A DNA stretch of 64,000 nt from Pseudoalteromonas sp. '520P1 No. 423' (GCF_001269985.1 NZ_BBZB01000002.1:62001-126000), one strand, 5' to 3'. Counted from the first letter of the stretch, positions 34,496-44,854 are shown. The notes: generated from the sequence alone by a model not told the origin. Program-made: numbers and translations.

Positions 34496-37186
34496 ATGAA
34501 AACATTTAAGACAACACCACTTATGTTAGCAATGCTAACAGCATTAACAGCGCCAACTATTCAGGCTGCAGAAGGCGCAAAAGATGTTGAGCGTATTATG
34601 GTTACGGGTTCAAGGATTGCGCGTACAGAATTAGCATCAACTTCTCCTATCACTGTTATAGACAAACAATCCATGATTAATATGGGGATCACTGATGTAA
34701 GTTCAGCATTACGTCGTCTACCAGCACTAACGGGCAATACAACAAATAACCAAAGTAGCTCAGGTGCAAATTCTATTCAAACAGCAACATTACGGGGAAT
34801 AGAAGCAACAAATACCTTAGTATTGGTTAATGGACGTCGTGTTGTAGGTTCTGATGCCAATGGTTTAGTTGATTTGTCAGGTATACCGTTTGAAGCTGTT
34901 CAAGAAATGCAGGTACTTAAAGATGGTGCATCTGCAATTTATGGCTCTGATGCGATAGCGGGTGTTATTAATATCATAACTAAGCAAAGGTTTGATGGTT
35001 TTGATGTGAGTACACATTATGGTATTTCATCAGAAGGTGATGCTCAGGAACGTAAAGTTGGATTAGTAACGGGTGCAAGTACTGATAAAGCCAGTTTTAT
35101 GCTTGCAGCATCAACAACCAATGTCTCAGGCTGGAAAGAAAGAGATCGTCATTTAACACATGATGCTGATTTTGGTTTTATCGGTGGTGATAATAAACGC
35201 TCAAGTACAGCACCAAATGCAAAGTTATCAGGTTTTGGTCTAGGTGAAGGCAATTGGACAGTATTAGATGCAGCTAACCCAAGTGTTGTAGTGCCTTTTG
35301 ATTACGATACTATGGGTTATAATTATCGTGATGTGCAGTCAGGTGCAAATGATAGTAAAACAACTTCAATATTTATGACTGCTGACTATCAATTAAATGA
35401 TGATACGCGCTTCTTTAGTGAGTTATCTTTCCATGATGGATTTGTTCAAGGTAATCAGGCTCCTCCTGGTGTAGATACCGGTTGGTATGCAGGTGGTGCT
35501 GAAACACCAAACGCATTTTTAGGCTATGATGATGCAGATGGTAATCACTTTGGTGTAGGCCCAAATCAAAAATATAATCCTTTTGGTGTTGCAGGTAATG
35601 TAGCACGTCGTTTTAGTGAATATGGTCCCCGTATTTATAAAACAGAGAATAAAATAAATCGTTATACTTTAGGTTTACAAGGGGTTGTTGCTGATGAGTA
35701 TGATTGGGAAGTTGTATTTTCTCAACAATCTGCGGAACTTGTAACTTCAGGTGGTTCTCAACCATCAATTAATCGTATTGAACGTGCTTTATCGGACGAA
35801 TGTGAGACTGATGAAGATCCAAATTGTGTAGCATTAAACGTTTTTGGTCCAGAAGGGTCAATTACACAAGAAATGCTTGATTACATAAATATCACGGTCC
35901 CAGTTCAAACTAACAAAAATGATTTAATGTTTATACAAGGTAGTGTTTCAGGTCCATTAATGGAGCTACCAGCGGGTGAAATGATGTTTGCTGTGGGTGT
36001 AGAATATCGTGAAGATCAACTAACTCAAGAAGTTGATATCAGTCAGCGCACAGAAAGTTTTGATGTATCTTGGGCTTCTGCAAGTACTCCTGTTATTTCA
36101 CCTGTTCGTGAAATCACTGAGCTTTACTTAGAAACGAAAATTCCAGTACTTGATAACTTAGAGCTTGAAGCCGCAGTTAGATATACCGAGTATAGCGATA
36201 TCGACGAAAGTACCACCAACCCTAAGTTTGGTGTTATTTATAAACCTATGGATGAGCTAACGTTACGTGGTAGTTTCAGTACTGGTTTTAGAGCACCTAC
36301 AATGGCGCAAATGTACCAAGGCCAAACAGTTAGCTTAACTGAAGATTTACATGATCCGTGTAATCCAGATAATACAGAAAATTATTTTAATACGAGTATT
36401 CCTGGATGTCAGGGATTAGATCCTGCTGTAAGTAAAAATACCATTCTAAGTTCAAATGTAATTGGTGGTGGTAACCCAGATCTTAAGCCTGAAGAAGCTG
36501 ATAACATGACTTTAGGTATTGTATATGAAGCATCTGATAATCTTGCTTTTACTTTAGATTATTTTGAAATTGAACAAAGCAATGTTGTATTTGCAAGTAC
36601 AAATTATGTAATCGATCAATATGTTGCTGGTAACCCTGATTATGCTAATGATGTAGAACGTTCAAACAATGGTACTGGTTATATTTCATCAACTTATGCT
36701 CCTGCTAATAATATCGCATCTCGTAATATTTCAGGTGTTGATTTAAATGCTAATTACTTATTCGAAACACAAATTGGTGAATTTAGAGTGAATATGGATG
36801 TATCTCGTATGCTTGCTTTTGAAGTGCAAGATACAAACGATACACCATTTAGAGATATTGTAGGTGACTACGATAGTGCATTTGGCAGTATTCCTGAAAC
36901 AAAAGCAACTTTACAGCTTGATTGGAGCATGGATAATATGCGTGCAACTTATGATGCGACATATAATTCAGAAATTGAAGGTAAAAATGTAATGGCTTCA
37001 ACGGTTTCCCATAATGTTCAAGTGGGTTACTTCATTGAAGAATACAAAATGGATGTGAAGTTTGGTATTCAAAACGTATTTGATAAAATGCCTCCTTACC
37101 TAGAAAATGGCGTAACAGGCACTGATGATAATTTATATTCATTTCGTGGACGTTTCTTCTACGGTGATGTATCAGTTTCATTTTAA
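34496..37186 (+). CDS. TonB-dependent receptor
   Basis: Imports an unknown ligand across the outer membrane with TonB energy. From ATG 34496 (897 aa) it has a signal peptide (LTAPTIQAAEGA), a TonB-box-like stretch (ERIMVTGSRI), a plug domain (LRRLPALTGN, ATLRGIEATNTLVLVNGRR, EMQVLKDGASAIYGSDAIAGVINII), and a 22-strand barrel ending in FYGDVSVSF. The plug type resembles receptors for larger organic substrates in Shewanella-like bacteria. No neighbouring substrate genes help. The earlier start at 34445 would precede the signal and is not used. Confidence 0.88.
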   Translation: MKTFKTTPLMLAMLTALTAPTIQAAEGAKDVERIMVTGSRIARTELASTSPITVIDKQSMINMGITDVSSALRRLPALTGNTTNNQSSSGANSIQTATLRGIEATNTLVLVNGRRVVGSDANGLVDLSGIPFEAVQEMQVLKDGASAIYGSDAIAGVINIITKQRFDGFDVSTHYGISSEGDAQERKVGLVTGASTDKASFMLAASTTNVSGWKERDRHLTHDADFGFIGGDNKRSSTAPNAKLSGFGLGEGNWTVLDAANPSVVVPFDYDTMGYNYRDVQSGANDSKTTSIFMTADYQLNDDTRFFSELSFHDGFVQGNQAPPGVDTGWYAGGAETPNAFLGYDDADGNHFGVGPNQKYNPFGVAGNVARRFSEYGPRIYKTENKINRYTLGLQGVVADEYDWEVVFSQQSAELVTSGGSQPSINRIERALSDECETDEDPNCVALNVFGPEGSITQEMLDYINITVPVQTNKNDLMFIQGSVSGPLMELPAGEMMFAVGVEYREDQLTQEVDISQRTESFDVSWASASTPVISPVREITELYLETKIPVLDNLELEAAVRYTEYSDIDESTTNPKFGVIYKPMDELTLRGSFSTGFRAPTMAQMYQGQTVSLTEDLHDPCNPDNTENYFNTSIPGCQGLDPAVSKNTILSSNVIGGGNPDLKPEEADNMTLGIVYEASDNLAFTLDYFEIEQSNVVFASTNYVIDQYVAGNPDYANDVERSNNGTGYISSTYAPANNIASRNISGVDLNANYLFETQIGEFRVNMDVSRMLAFEVQDTNDTPFRDIVGDYDSAFGSIPETKATLQLDWSMDNMRATYDATYNSEIEGKNVMASTVSHNVQVGYFIEEYKMDVKFGIQNVFDKMPPYLENGVTGTDDNLYSFRGRFFYGDVSVSF

Positions 37187-37201
37187 CCAAATGGTATAAA
37201 T

Positions 37202-37229
37202 AACTTGGGGGTTTAATTCCCCAAGTTTT
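37202..37229 (+). terminator. Rho-independent terminator
   Basis: AACTTGGGG and CCCCAAGTTTT form a strong stem after the TonB receptor stop. Confidence 0.85.
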
Positions 37230-37278
37230 GCTTAAAAATTAAAACTTCCCTAAATAAAGTCATTTTTAACATTTATTG

Positions 37279-38117
37279 TTAATTACACTGCTTTTCTTCT
37301 ATGGGTTTTGCCAAAACTTCTATTAAATTAATACCCTCTGAATCCATACTGGTTTTAAAGCTTTGCTTAAATTCATTGACAGTTTTACACGTTGTAGAGT
37401 TTCCTGAATAAGCTTGAATGATATTATGCACATTGAATTTTTCATCGTTACAGTTGTAAATATTGGCATCACTGCTTTTACCTAAATCATATATATTGTT
37501 GCGCATATAAATGATAGTAACTTGAGTATTATCTTTTAAAAAATTTATTAATTCATTTAGTTGAAAATGAAATCCGCCATCACCTATGATGATCACAGTC
37601 CTATCTTTATTGCCAGTTTCTTGAATTTTTTGGCAAATAAACATATGGCGTATGATCTTCACTTTGCAGCTCATTTAATTTGTCAGCTAAATTATTAAAA
37701 TCTAAATCATCTTTTGGTTTTATATTTATGTGTGTCTCTATAGGTTTCTATTTTCTGAGTGCCTGTGCCAAATGCTGTATTTGAGTCTTGTGCAAGAATG
37801 CTTGTTGCTATTTCTAAAACATAATCGGTTTGAGATTCAATGTAGTCTTTACCTGATGTTTGTGTAAACACACCGTTATATGCACCTAAACACAAAGGCG
37901 AAAACTCATCAAACATGCCTTTAGCAAACCAACTTGTAGCAAATGGAATGTTAAATTTTTCTGAAAACTTGATCTCTTGGTACTTCTATAAATACAGGTT
38001 GTTTTGTTCTATAAGCATTGGCCACAATTTGATAAAATTGCTCTCCAGCAGTATTTGGCTGACCAACTGATCTTTGCCTGCTGTAAACTCACTTGTTTGA
38101 TAAAAAGATCTTCGGCA
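37279..38117 (-). pseudogene. TPP-dependent decarboxylase, degraded
   Basis: Pieces of a pyruvate/indolepyruvate decarboxylase-like enzyme lie in different frames. Upstream is QPNTAGEQFYQIVANAYRT and PVFIEVPRDQ; then MFDEFSPLCLGAYNGVFT; then the TPP-binding segment VIIIGDGGFHFQLNEL with NNIYDLG. Several frameshifts and stops separate them (around 37700 and 37915-37975), and the N-terminal third is missing at the end of the haemoglobin gene. It is dead. Confidence 0.8.
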
Positions 38118-38486
38118 TTAACGATTCAATACATCATTAATTGTAACCGCTGCAATAGGCATTACTTGAGCACTTAATTCTTTTGGTACACCTAATTAGT
38201 CTAAAGTGGACTGTAGATGACCTGCTACAGCCATAAAGTGTGTTTCATTAAGGCCATTATTAACTAAGGGGGTATGTACATTCTTCAAAGGTTTACCTGC
38301 ATAGTTATTAGGTCCACCAAAAGCAAAGGTAAAAAAGCTTTTTGATTTATTTCTTTGTGCATCCATATCGGTGCTTTCAAAAAAATGGCTGATAGACTCA
38401 TCCATTAAAACTTTTCTATAAAATAAATCTACGGCTGCATTTACAGCGCCTTCTCCCCCAATACTTTCAAATAACGAATCGCTCAT
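38118..38486 (-). pseudogene. Group I truncated haemoglobin with internal stop codon
   Basis: A 2-on-2 globin that would bind haem and handle O2 or NO. Residues 1-96 (LFESIGGEGAVNAAVDLFYRK, FFTFAFGGPNNYAGK, HTPLVNNGLNETHF with the proximal His region) end at a TAA (38196-38198). The same frame then reads LGVPKELSAQVMPIAAVT and INDVLNR, exactly the expected family C-terminus, and stops at 38118. Repairing one codon gives a normal 122-aa protein. A 96-aa product would lack helix H and is probably unstable. Everything else is conserved, so the mutation looks recent. Confidence 0.85.
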
Positions 38487-38651
38487 ATCACTCTCCCTGA
38501 TACTATTTTTTATGATTTCGCTACGATTTCAAGTATAGAAAGAAATATTTAGAGTGCTGTGATCTTTTAATTTAATTTTTTAAACTATTAGACTAAAGTC
38601 TAATAAGGTGACTGCTTACATTAAAAAACAATGGAAGTTTTGGAGGTACTG

Positions 38652-38891
38652 ATGAGTACTGCTAATAAGTTTCAATTTGTAAAAGTATTTATTTACGTAA
38701 TAAGTATTATTATGATGTTTAATTTGATGTCTAGTGAGTATACAAACTGGGTAGCAAAATTGAATTGTCAGGATAAATGTGCAGTTCAGGGATTCAAAAA
38801 TTGTACTTATACCCCAGAAAATTATAATAAAGGTCAATCAGAGCGCTGTTTATGTGGCGCCCAAACTGACCATTATTTAGTCTTAAATTAA
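38652..38891 (+). CDS. Small Cys-rich membrane protein
   Basis: A 79-aa product with a good ribosome site (GGAGG, five bases before ATG 38652). One membrane helix (VKVFIYVISIIMMFNLM, about 8-26) is followed by a short domain with five Cys (NCQDKC, KNC, RCLC). I do not recognise it. An upstream in-frame start (38631) adds seven residues but overlaps the ribosome site. It converges on the IorB-like gene with only 6 bp between the stops. Confidence 0.5.
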   Translation: MSTANKFQFVKVFIYVISIIMMFNLMSSEYTNWVAKLNCQDKCAVQGFKNCTYTPENYNKGQSERCLCGAQTDHYLVLN

Positions 38892-38897
38892 CACTTA

Positions 38898-41141
38898 TTA
38901 TACTTGAAATACCTTATTAACCGGTAAGTCTCTGATCCGTGTTTTACTTGCATGGTAAATGGCGTTTGTAATGCTAGGTGCAACAGGTGGCACACCAGGC
39001 TCGCCAATACCACCAGGTGGTGCATCAGAGTCAACTAAGTGTACGAAGAGTTTAGGTACTTGATTGATTCTGGTAACAGGATAATCATGAAAATTACTCT
39101 GCTCAACTATGCCTTTATCTACTGTTATTTCACCCATGAGGGCGATTGATAGACCAAAAATCATAGCGCCTTCCATTTGTGCTTTTACGCGATCTGGTGT
39201 TACAACTATACCGCAATCAACTGCCGTATGCATTTCCAAAACTGTGACTTTTTTATCTTTAACCTCAACTTTAGTGGCCGCAGCGACAAAAGAGCCAAAA
39301 CTGCGTAAAAAGCTGATGCCCCACCCTTGTCCTTGAGGTAGTTTGTGTTCAACATTCGCTTTATCGCTGATCAGATTGATTATATGTTTGATTCGTTTTG
39401 TATCTATAGGATGTGCTTTAGGATCTAAATTATAATTAGAATATTTGAAACCATTTTCAGTTGGATCAACAACTCTGTCTGAACCTATTAAATCTAGCCA
39501 CATTTTTCTTGGTGGCACTTGTGCTTTCACTGCTAATTCATCAACAAAAGAGCCTAATGCAAACCCATTATTAATACAGGCGACTGAGCGTACCCAACCT
39601 GGACGTACAAAAGAATCAACCTCATGATTCTCATAACTTAATGTATTTAAATCAAAAGGCAAGTCGGTAAAACCTAAAGAGAGCTGACTATCACTGGGTG
39701 TTTTAGTTTTATCATTAAAAAGCCAACCGATTGGCGGGTAAGCGTTTCTTGAAATTAAATTATCGACTTTGCCATTATCTAAAATTTCAGCTTTGAAATA
39801 GTTAGCGGCGCTTGAGTGATAAAATCCATGTTTAATGTCATCTTCACGACTCCAAATTACTTTTATTGGACGCCCTGTGGCCTTTGCTAGTTCCACGGCC
39901 TCTATAATAAAATCACCTTTAGACTTACGGCCAAATGCACCACCCATCAAGGTGACATTTAGCTCAACTTTATGCGCATCCTCTCGCTTTAAGCCAAGTT
40001 CTTGTGCAACCATGCCTTGTGCCCATTGCGGATTCTGAGTACCAGCCCAAATAGTACATTTATCACCTTGAATCATGGCTGTGGCAGCGGGTGTTTCCAT
40101 AGGTGCATGATTAATATAAGGGACTGTATATGTGGCCTCTAGGGTATTTTGTGGATTGTATTTATGTGCATATACATCACCTTTACTATTTACCGCATTG
40201 CCTGGTTGATTAACTTTTGTGATCAGCTCTTTTTTAAATGATTCGCTATTATGAACTTGTTTGTTGCCATGATCCCACTGAATTAAAAGCTTTTTTCTGC
40301 CTTCAATTGCAGCCCATGTATTAGTTGCCACAACTGCAATACCCGATAAAGGCATTACGTTTACCGGAAACGGCCGTTCTTTTAGTTGAATGACATCAAC
40401 AACCCCTTTTACTTTTTTAGCTTCTGTAGCATCAAAAGATTTAACTTTTCCACCAACTACAGGCGGTCTTTGAATGCTAGCGATTAACATATTGTCTAGT
40501 TGAATATCTTGCGCATACTGTGCTTTACCTTCAACAATATTATCTAGGTCTACTTGTTTTACGTCTTTGCCAATTAACGAGAAGTCCGTATTAGCTTTTA
40601 ATTTAATCGTTTTAGGATCTGGCGGTGTTAATTTCGCTGCATGTTTTGCTAACTCACCAAAACCAATCTTTTGCCCAGTTGTTTTATGGTGAATATAATG
40701 TTGTTTTGCTTGCACTGCTGATTTATCTACTTGCCAAATATTTGCAGCTGCTTGCTCTAACATATCTCTAGCAACGGCACCTGTTTGTCGAATTGTTGTA
40801 AAATAATTACGAATTGATGCTGAACCTGCTGTACCTTGTGAACCATATTTTCTATCGGCTTTGGCTTGTACAACCGAGATCTTATTCCAATCAGCTTCAA
40901 GTTCATCCGCTATGATTTGTGGAACACTTGTTCTGATCCCTTGGCCCATTTCTGATCTATGACATACTAAAGTGACATCACCATTGCTATCTAGACTTAC
41001 AAAAAAGTTAAGTTCGTGATTGCCTACTTCCTCAGCTTGTACTTTTGATAAAGGCAAATTCACACCCAACATAAAAGCTGTGGCACTAATGCCTGATAGC
41101 TTTAAAAAATCTCTACGGCTTACATTTTCAATATTTTTCAT
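38898..41141 (-). CDS. Molybdenum hydroxylase large subunit, IorB-like
   Basis: A 747-aa member of the xanthine dehydrogenase/isoquinoline 1-oxidoreductase family that hydroxylates aldehydes or N-heterocycles with a Mo-MCD cofactor. It begins with a twin-arginine signal (SRRDFLKLSG), so the folded enzyme is exported to the periplasm. Motifs include HRSEMGQGIRT, MGGAFGRKSKGDF and the catalytic Glu in GGIGEPGVPPVAPSI. Its [2Fe-2S] partner starts 15 bp upstream and XdhC follows further upstream in the same direction, so the three form one operon. The substrate and the electron acceptor are unknown; no cytochrome c domain is present. Confidence 0.88.
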   Translation of the reverse strand: MKNIENVSRRDFLKLSGISATAFMLGVNLPLSKVQAEEVGNHELNFFVSLDSNGDVTLVCHRSEMGQGIRTSVPQIIADELEADWNKISVVQAKADRKYGSQGTAGSASIRNYFTTIRQTGAVARDMLEQAAANIWQVDKSAVQAKQHYIHHKTTGQKIGFGELAKHAAKLTPPDPKTIKLKANTDFSLIGKDVKQVDLDNIVEGKAQYAQDIQLDNMLIASIQRPPVVGGKVKSFDATEAKKVKGVVDVIQLKERPFPVNVMPLSGIAVVATNTWAAIEGRKKLLIQWDHGNKQVHNSESFKKELITKVNQPGNAVNSKGDVYAHKYNPQNTLEATYTVPYINHAPMETPAATAMIQGDKCTIWAGTQNPQWAQGMVAQELGLKREDAHKVELNVTLMGGAFGRKSKGDFIIEAVELAKATGRPIKVIWSREDDIKHGFYHSSAANYFKAEILDNGKVDNLISRNAYPPIGWLFNDKTKTPSDSQLSLGFTDLPFDLNTLSYENHEVDSFVRPGWVRSVACINNGFALGSFVDELAVKAQVPPRKMWLDLIGSDRVVDPTENGFKYSNYNLDPKAHPIDTKRIKHIINLISDKANVEHKLPQGQGWGISFLRSFGSFVAAATKVEVKDKKVTVLEMHTAVDCGIVVTPDRVKAQMEGAMIFGLSIALMGEITVDKGIVEQSNFHDYPVTRINQVPKLFVHLVDSDAPPGGIGEPGVPPVAPSITNAIYHASKTRIRDLPVNKVFQV

Positions 41142-41156
41142 TATCGAATATCCTTA

Positions 41157-41606
41157 TTATTTTTTTGCTGCCGATTGAATTGCTTTTTTTATTCTTTTAT
41201 AGGTACCACAGCGACAAATATTGCCTTGCATAAAGCTTTCTATTTGTTGCTCTGTAGGATCTGAATTGTGTTTTAATAATGCAGCTGCACTCATCATTTG
41301 ACCACTTTGACAATAACCACATTGCGGCACTTTGAACTCTTTCCATGCAATTTGTATTTTATGGTCATCACTTCCCCCTAAACCTTCAATTGTTGTTATG
41401 TTTTTATCTGCTACAACTGAAATTGGTGTGATACAAGATCTGATCGCTTGACCATCTAAATGAACTGTACAGGCGCCACATTGTCCAGCACCACAGCCGA
41501 ATTTTGTACCTGTTAATTTAAGTTCATCTCTTAATGCATATAACAATGGCATTTGAGGTTCGATATCAAGTTTCAGAATTTTATTATTGACGGTTAAACT
41601 GATCAT
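41157..41606 (-). CDS. [2Fe-2S] subunit of molybdenum hydroxylase, IorA-like
   Basis: A 149-aa electron-transfer subunit with two [2Fe-2S] clusters: plant-type CGAGQCGACTVHLDGQAIRSC (about residues 38-60) and the alpha-helical CGYCQSGQ ... CRCGTY cluster (about 97-137). It matches IorA/CoxS in length. It has no export signal of its own and is expected to travel with the Tat-signalled large subunit. Confidence 0.92.
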   Translation of the reverse strand: MISLTVNNKILKLDIEPQMPLLYALRDELKLTGTKFGCGAGQCGACTVHLDGQAIRSCITPISVVADKNITTIEGLGGSDDHKIQIAWKEFKVPQCGYCQSGQMMSAAALLKHNSDPTEQQIESFMQGNICRCGTYKRIKKAIQSAAKK

Positions 41607-41658
41607 ACTTGCTCCGGTTGATTGTTTTTTGCTGACTAATTATTCGATTATCAATTTT

Positions 41659-42657
41659 TTAATTGGAATAAGCTAACTCGATAATCGTTTCTTGTTGATA
41701 AAAACCTAAAGATTTCGCGGTGCTGTTTTCAATTTTGGCATGCGCTTGAGATAAGATAGATAAAGCGATTGATTCAGGCAATTCACCGCCTAAATCTAAG
41801 CCTATTGGGTTTGCTAATGGCTTTTTAAAAGTAAGTGGTGTAAGACCAGCTTGTGAAAATACTTTTTCAGTTCTATGTTGTGGGCCTAATAAACCGATAT
41901 ATTTTGCTTTTGAATCATTTGCCAAATTAAGTGCTTGGGCATCTAAACTTACATTGTGGTGCATAATGACAATTGCATCAGCTTGTTGAATTTTTACATC
42001 ATCAGTTAATGTTTTATAGTTTTGTTTGATTATGGCGTTAGCCTCTTTAAAGTATGCGTTTCGTGCGTAGCCAGGGCGACTATCTATTAACGTAATATCC
42101 CAACCTAGCGTATTTGCCATTTTAATAAGGGGTTTACTATCAATCCCACCACCAAAAACGATTAATGATGGCGTTGGGAAAATTTTGATATTAAAAAAGG
42201 AGTTTAAATTAGCTTCACTTTGAATAGTAAAAACATGATTGTTACTCGACTCTAAATTGACTTGGTAGGTGCATTGCTTTCTCTGAGCCAATACATCTTT
42301 TAGCTTTATCAGGTCTAAGTAATTATTGTTTTTAAGGATTGGCTGCAAAAGTACTTTGACTAAACCGCCACAACCTATTCCCAACTGCCAAGCGATATCA
42401 GCCTCATCTTGCATATCATAACATACAGAAATATTGCTATTTTTAGTTATGCATTTTTGAGCTTGTCGTAATAAATCTGATTCAAGACAGCCGCCACTTA
42501 ATAAGCCATAACTTTTTCCTAAACTATTAAAAAGCATGATAGCGCCCGCTTTTCGATAAGAGGAACCTTTAGTCTCTATAATACTTGCTAAAACCCACTG
42601 ACACTCATCTTTTTGTTTAAACCAAATATCTAATAAAGGGGCTAACCGATTACTCAT
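41659..42657 (-). CDS. XdhC/CoxI family molybdenum-hydroxylase maturation factor
   Basis: A 332-aa protein needed for insertion of sulfurated MCD cofactor into Mo hydroxylases. It has the N-terminal XdhC domain (VLASIIETKGSSYRKAGAIML, SGGCLESDL, IGCGGLVKV) and a C-terminal NAD-binding Rossmann-like domain (LIVFGGGIDSKPLIKMA, YIGLLGPQHR, IGLDLGGELPESIALSI). It is the first gene of the operon with the IorA/IorB-like subunits. Confidence 0.9.
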   Translation of the reverse strand: MSNRLAPLLDIWFKQKDECQWVLASIIETKGSSYRKAGAIMLFNSLGKSYGLLSGGCLESDLLRQAQKCITKNSNISVCYDMQDEADIAWQLGIGCGGLVKVLLQPILKNNNYLDLIKLKDVLAQRKQCTYQVNLESSNNHVFTIQSEANLNSFFNIKIFPTPSLIVFGGGIDSKPLIKMANTLGWDITLIDSRPGYARNAYFKEANAIIKQNYKTLTDDVKIQQADAIVIMHHNVSLDAQALNLANDSKAKYIGLLGPQHRTEKVFSQAGLTPLTFKKPLANPIGLDLGGELPESIALSILSQAHAKIENSTAKSLGFYQQETIIELAYSN

Positions 42658-42751
42658 TTATTATTTTTCTTATGCAATCATTTAATTACAGTTAAGATAG
42701 TTGACTATGACTATAAATCATAATAAATAAATGTAACTAATTACGAATGTG

Positions 42752-43467
42752 TTAGTTATTAATTTTATTAAACAAGTGAGATTTATGAAGGTTATCTTCT
42801 AATACAGCGAGTGCAACAGATACTTCATCATCACTAAAAATACTCTCATAGGCATAAGTGACTTCTATCTCTGCAAAAATACTATTTGTAATGTGTTGAT
42901 GTGCCGTTTCTAATTCATTAATTAGTTGCTTGGCTAAATAGATATTCGTATCAGGGCAGTAAATAATAAATTGCTCCGAATGTCATTGTACTATCAATTG
43001 TGAAGCAGTTAATTGATCAGTTACATGATTTAAGTATTGTATTAGGGAGTGTTCAGCTAGAGAGACCTAAGCGCTCTTTTATCCTTTGTAGGCCTTGTAT
43101 ATCAACTAAAATAAGTGATACCGGATATTGGGCTGATTGAGGTAAGTCGGTTAATAATTTTTGATTACTCGACGGTTGGGTAAATGAGTGAGCGGATCGA
43201 TTAGTGACAGTCCTTAACAATACAGTGATAGGTATTTCGCTTCTTTCCACCTTCTGTATGAAAGTGCAATAAAACAAAAAGAACTGACTATTAAGGTAGG
43301 GATAATTTCATCAAGTTCCAATTGTTCAAATTTTCTTGATGCTTTATATAAAAGTTCAAAGGTTTCGATAAAACAAAAAATGACAACGGTATATACAACT
43401 GCGTAACATATCACATAGAGATCTTTTATTGTTCTTTTTTTATATGATCTTTTATTTTATCAGGCAA
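42752..43467 (-). pseudogene. Membrane GGDEF protein, degraded
   Basis: Fragments in order: a start after CAGGTGATT near 43467 (LPDKIKDHIKKEQ); a membrane part (VICYAVVYTVVIFCFIETF, IIPTLIVSSFCFIALSYRR); then the beginning of a GGDEF domain (PVSLILVDIQGLQRIKERL). Last comes its C-terminal region in another frame (FAEIEVTYAYESIFSDDE) with an in-frame stop. The GGDEF motif itself is not present. There are at least three frame changes. It is a dead diguanylate-cyclase-like gene. It also explains the 400 bp downstream of XdhC that look empty. Confidence 0.75.
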
Positions 43468-43600
43468 AATAATCACCTGTTTGTTACATAAATTATTTAT
43501 ATCAAATTAAACAATAATAAAGAATCGCTTTTTGTAATAAATAGGTAATATTTGGAAGTCGTTTATTATTTATTGGCGCGGAAATAGTTGTGAAAAGGTA

Positions 43601-43626
43601 AAGCAACCAGCCTGTACTGGTTGCTT
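43601..43626 (-). terminator. dnaJ terminator
   Basis: AAGCAACCAG and CTGGTTGCTT form a perfect 10-bp stem with a six-base loop, 13 bp after the dnaJ stop on the minus strand. Confidence 0.75.
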
Positions 43627-43638
43627 ATATTGATTAAC

Positions 43639-44775
43639 TTATTTAGTTAAATCATCAAAAAACTTTTTAACACCATCAAAAAAGCCTTGCTCTTTTGGAC
43701 GATTCTTTGAATTATTATCGCTCATACTATCTTCAAATTCTTGAAGCAGTTCTTTTTGACGCTCGTTTAATTTTACAGGTGTTTCAATAACAACTTTACA
43801 AATTAAATCACCAATCGCGCCACTGCGTACAGACTTAACACCTTTGCCACGCATACGGAACATTTTATCTGTCTGACATTCAGCTGGGATTTTTAATTTT
43901 GCTCTACCATCTAGTGTCGGTACTTCAATACCACCACCTAATGCGGCAGTTGTAAAGCCAATTGGCACTTCACAATAAAGGTTGTTACCATCACGTGTGA
44001 AAATAGCATGTTCACGTACTGAAACTTGAACATATAAATCACCGGCTGGTGCACCATGTACGCCTGCCTCACCCTCACCTGAAAGGCGAATACGATCCCC
44101 AGTATCAACACCTGCTGGTATTTTCACAGATAAAGTTTTGTTTTTTTCAACACGACCTTGTCCATGACAATGTTTACATGGGTCTGATATGATTTGGCCT
44201 TGACCACCACAAGTAGGACAAGTTTGTTGCACAGCAAAGAAACCTTGTCGCATTTGAACTTGACCTGAACCATGACAGGTTGTACATGTTTTTGGTTTTG
44301 AGCCTTTCTTAGCGCCACTGCCATCACATGGTTCACAACCAACCCAAGTTGGAACTTTAATTTCCACTTCTTTACCACGGACAGCTTCTTCTAAACTTAA
44401 TTCCATGTTGTAGCGTAAATCGGCACCGCGTTGCTGACGAGATTGACGTCGACCGCCGCCGCCGCCACCAAATATATCACCAAATACATCACCAAAAATA
44501 TCGCCGAAGTCACCTTGGCCGCCGCCGTAACCGCCACCGCCGCCGCCTTGTTCAAATGCAGCATGACCGTATTGATCATAAGTTTGACGTTTTTGACTAT
44601 CACTTAGAATTTCATAAGCATCTTTTACTTCTTTAAATTTAGCTTCTAATGCTTTATCACCTGCCGTACGGTCTGGGTGATATTTCATTGCTAATTTTTT
44701 ATATGCTTTTTTGATGTCTCTTTCACTGGCATCTTTTGAGATCCCAAGGACTTCATAACAATCGCGTTTAGACAT
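43639..44775 (-). CDS. dnaJ: Chaperone DnaJ
   Basis: Hsp40 co-chaperone that delivers substrates to DnaK and stimulates its ATPase. The 378 aa include the J domain (1-70, with YHPDRT), a Gly-rich linker with GGGGGYGGG and IFGGGGGG, and the zinc domain with four CXXCXGXG repeats ([32 protein letters not shown]). The C-terminal substrate-binding domain starts at about 215. Normal length and order, downstream of dnaK as in most proteobacteria. Confidence 0.96.
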   Translation of the reverse strand: MSKRDCYEVLGISKDASERDIKKAYKKLAMKYHPDRTAGDKALEAKFKEVKDAYEILSDSQKRQTYDQYGHAAFEQGGGGGGYGGGQGDFGDIFGDVFGDIFGGGGGGRRQSRQQRGADLRYNMELSLEEAVRGKEVEIKVPTWVGCEPCDGSGAKKGSKPKTCTTCHGSGQVQMRQGFFAVQQTCPTCGGQGQIISDPCKHCHGQGRVEKNKTLSVKIPAGVDTGDRIRLSGEGEAGVHGAPAGDLYVQVSVREHAIFTRDGNNLYCEVPIGFTTAALGGGIEVPTLDGRAKLKIPAECQTDKMFRMRGKGVKSVRSGAIGDLICKVVIETPVKLNERQKELLQEFEDSMSDNNSKNRPKEQGFFDGVKKFFDDLTK

Positions 44776-44854
44776 AATTTTCTCTGTATCAATTTAACTC
44801 GAATTAATTGACAATTAAGTTTATTGAAAAAATCTTAATTGCGAATTAATACAA

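Noticed and set aside
38196-38198. Recoding of TAA as an amino acid in the globin.
   Set aside because: Many intact genes here end in TAA and other remnants also show TAA as a lesion, so a genetic-code change is not supported; read-through is left as a minor option.
38616-38837. Open frame of 73 aa on the minus strand opposite the small membrane protein.
   Set aside because: No ribosome site and a low-complexity composition; the plus-strand frame has a strong Shine-Dalgarno and a coherent helix plus Cys domain.
44124-44603. Alternative frames within dnaJ.
   Set aside because: Produced by the Gly-rich and Cys-rich repeats of dnaJ read out of frame.
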